Positions 63,675-64,000 of a stretch of DNA of 64,000 nt are shown one piece after another. The notes under the pieces were generated by a model that was not told the DNA's origin, made no database searches, and saw nothing but the letters and a program-made list of their open reading frames with translations. The position numbers were made by a program, and so were the translations under genes. The number at the start of each line of letters is the position of its first letter. Within the stretch, counting starts at the first letter, position 1. Origin of the DNA: Cyanidiococcus yangmingshanensis (lineage: Eukaryota > Rhodophyta > Bangiophyceae > Cyanidiales > Cyanidiaceae); contig VWRR01000008.1 of NCBI GenBank assembly GCA_013995675.1, forward strand, positions 372,001 through 436,000, written 5' to 3'.

Positions 63675-64000
63675 TCAGCCCAAGTCGGTGCTTTCCCCAT
63701 GCTCCCTCTGTTGTTGCTGTTGTTGTTTCTGAAAAACATCAAGGGCGAACCTTGCGGTCTTAGCAACGTGTTCATTTGGATCCAGCAACAATCTTTCGAC
63801 AGTTGCCAGAGCCTTGGGCGAGTGCCTGCACCAGTGGCCAAGAGATTCGGTCACTGAAATCCGCACCAGTATATCCTCGCTCTGGCTAAAACGTTCGACT
63901 GCGTTGACGCCCCGCTGTACCAGCTCCCGGTCAATTTCCGAGTCTGAGTACGATAAGTAAGCCAAGTCACCTAGTGCGCATATCACTGTTTGAACAAGCA
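63675..64000 (-). CDS. C-terminal end of a HEAT-repeat protein, cut by the window edge
   Basis: The frame is open to the right edge, so the start lies beyond 64000. The visible 108 residues have two HEAT-like helical pairs (RELVQRGVNAVERFSQSED; VRISVTESLGHWCRHSPKAL; VERLLLDPNEHVAKTARFAL), with the typical Pro/Asn-Glu-His-Val-Ala pattern. A short poly-Gln run (QKQQQQQQ) encoded by imperfect CAG/CAA codons follows near the end. HEAT proteins are scaffolds; the specific family cannot be told from this fragment. Confidence 0.7.
   Translation of the reverse strand, partial: LVQTVICALGDLAYLSYSDSEIDRELVQRGVNAVERFSQSEDILVRISVTESLGHWCRHSPKALATVERLLLDPNEHVAKTARFALDVFQKQQQQQQREHGESTDLG

Noticed and set aside
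1-64000. Spliceosomal introns as the cause of the frame changes
   Set aside because: The breaks are one base wide and lack GT...AG intervals of any workable length, so splicing cannot explain them.
1-64000. Transposons, virus-like elements, CRISPR arrays, rRNA and tRNA genes
   Set aside because: No transposase, reverse transcriptase, integrase or capsid-like frames, terminal repeats, spaced direct repeats or RNA-gene signatures could be supported by reading both strands.

Overview
The window reads as nuclear DNA of a unicellular red alga, most likely a cyanidiophyte (Cyanidioschyzon/Cyanidium/Cyanidiococcus group). Three things support this. Nearly every recognisable eukaryotic gene lies in one uninterrupted exon, with no convincing introns. 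Genes sit on both strands, separated by 0.3 to 2 kb spacers. Several products look nuclear-encoded but plastid-targeted and cyanobacterial in kind (ribosomal protein L17, an LdpA-like iron-sulfur protein, two methyltransferases), beside ordinary eukaryotic cell machinery. The lineage call is inference; no species marker was identified.

Layout. 1-10 kb: HMG-CoA synthase, plastid L17, ribophorin II/Swp1 of the oligosaccharyltransferase, a conserved protein of unknown function, and TIP41 of the PP2A/TOR pathway. 10-24 kb: an RlmI-type rRNA methyltransferase, ESCRT-II subunit VPS25, plant-type phosphofructokinase, a bHLH-like protein, a MICOS Mic19-like CHCH protein and EBP1/PA2G4; the stretch from 15.6 to 20.8 kb is gene-poor. 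24-36 kb: LdpA-like protein, a GH31 glycosidase, an unknown protein with a UBA-like tail, an LYR-motif protein and a secreted multi-trefoil protein. 36-51 kb: a GC-rich island, an unknown charged protein, a plastid-type SAM methyltransferase, a possible CenH3-like histone fold, a twin CX9C protein, MtnB of methionine salvage, a Sec1-family SCFD2-like protein, an RFWD3-like RING/WD40 ligase and a SARNP/Tho1-like SAP protein. 51-64 kb: an RRM protein, Nup54, a pyrimidine-nucleotide-type mitochondrial carrier, a small one-TM protein, a type II/gamma PI 4-kinase and the end of a HEAT-repeat protein running off the right edge.

The genes do not form one pathway; they are a typical mix of housekeeping and organelle functions. 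The most striking property is that about a dozen conserved genes are split by single-base frame changes, often at or near short homopolymers, while the protein stays well conserved on both sides of each break. This looks more like indel errors in the sequence than gene decay, but about half of the genes have no break, so it needs checking against reads or transcripts. Coordinates of split genes below span all the frames used. No tRNA, rRNA, CRISPR array, transposon or virus-like element could be supported.
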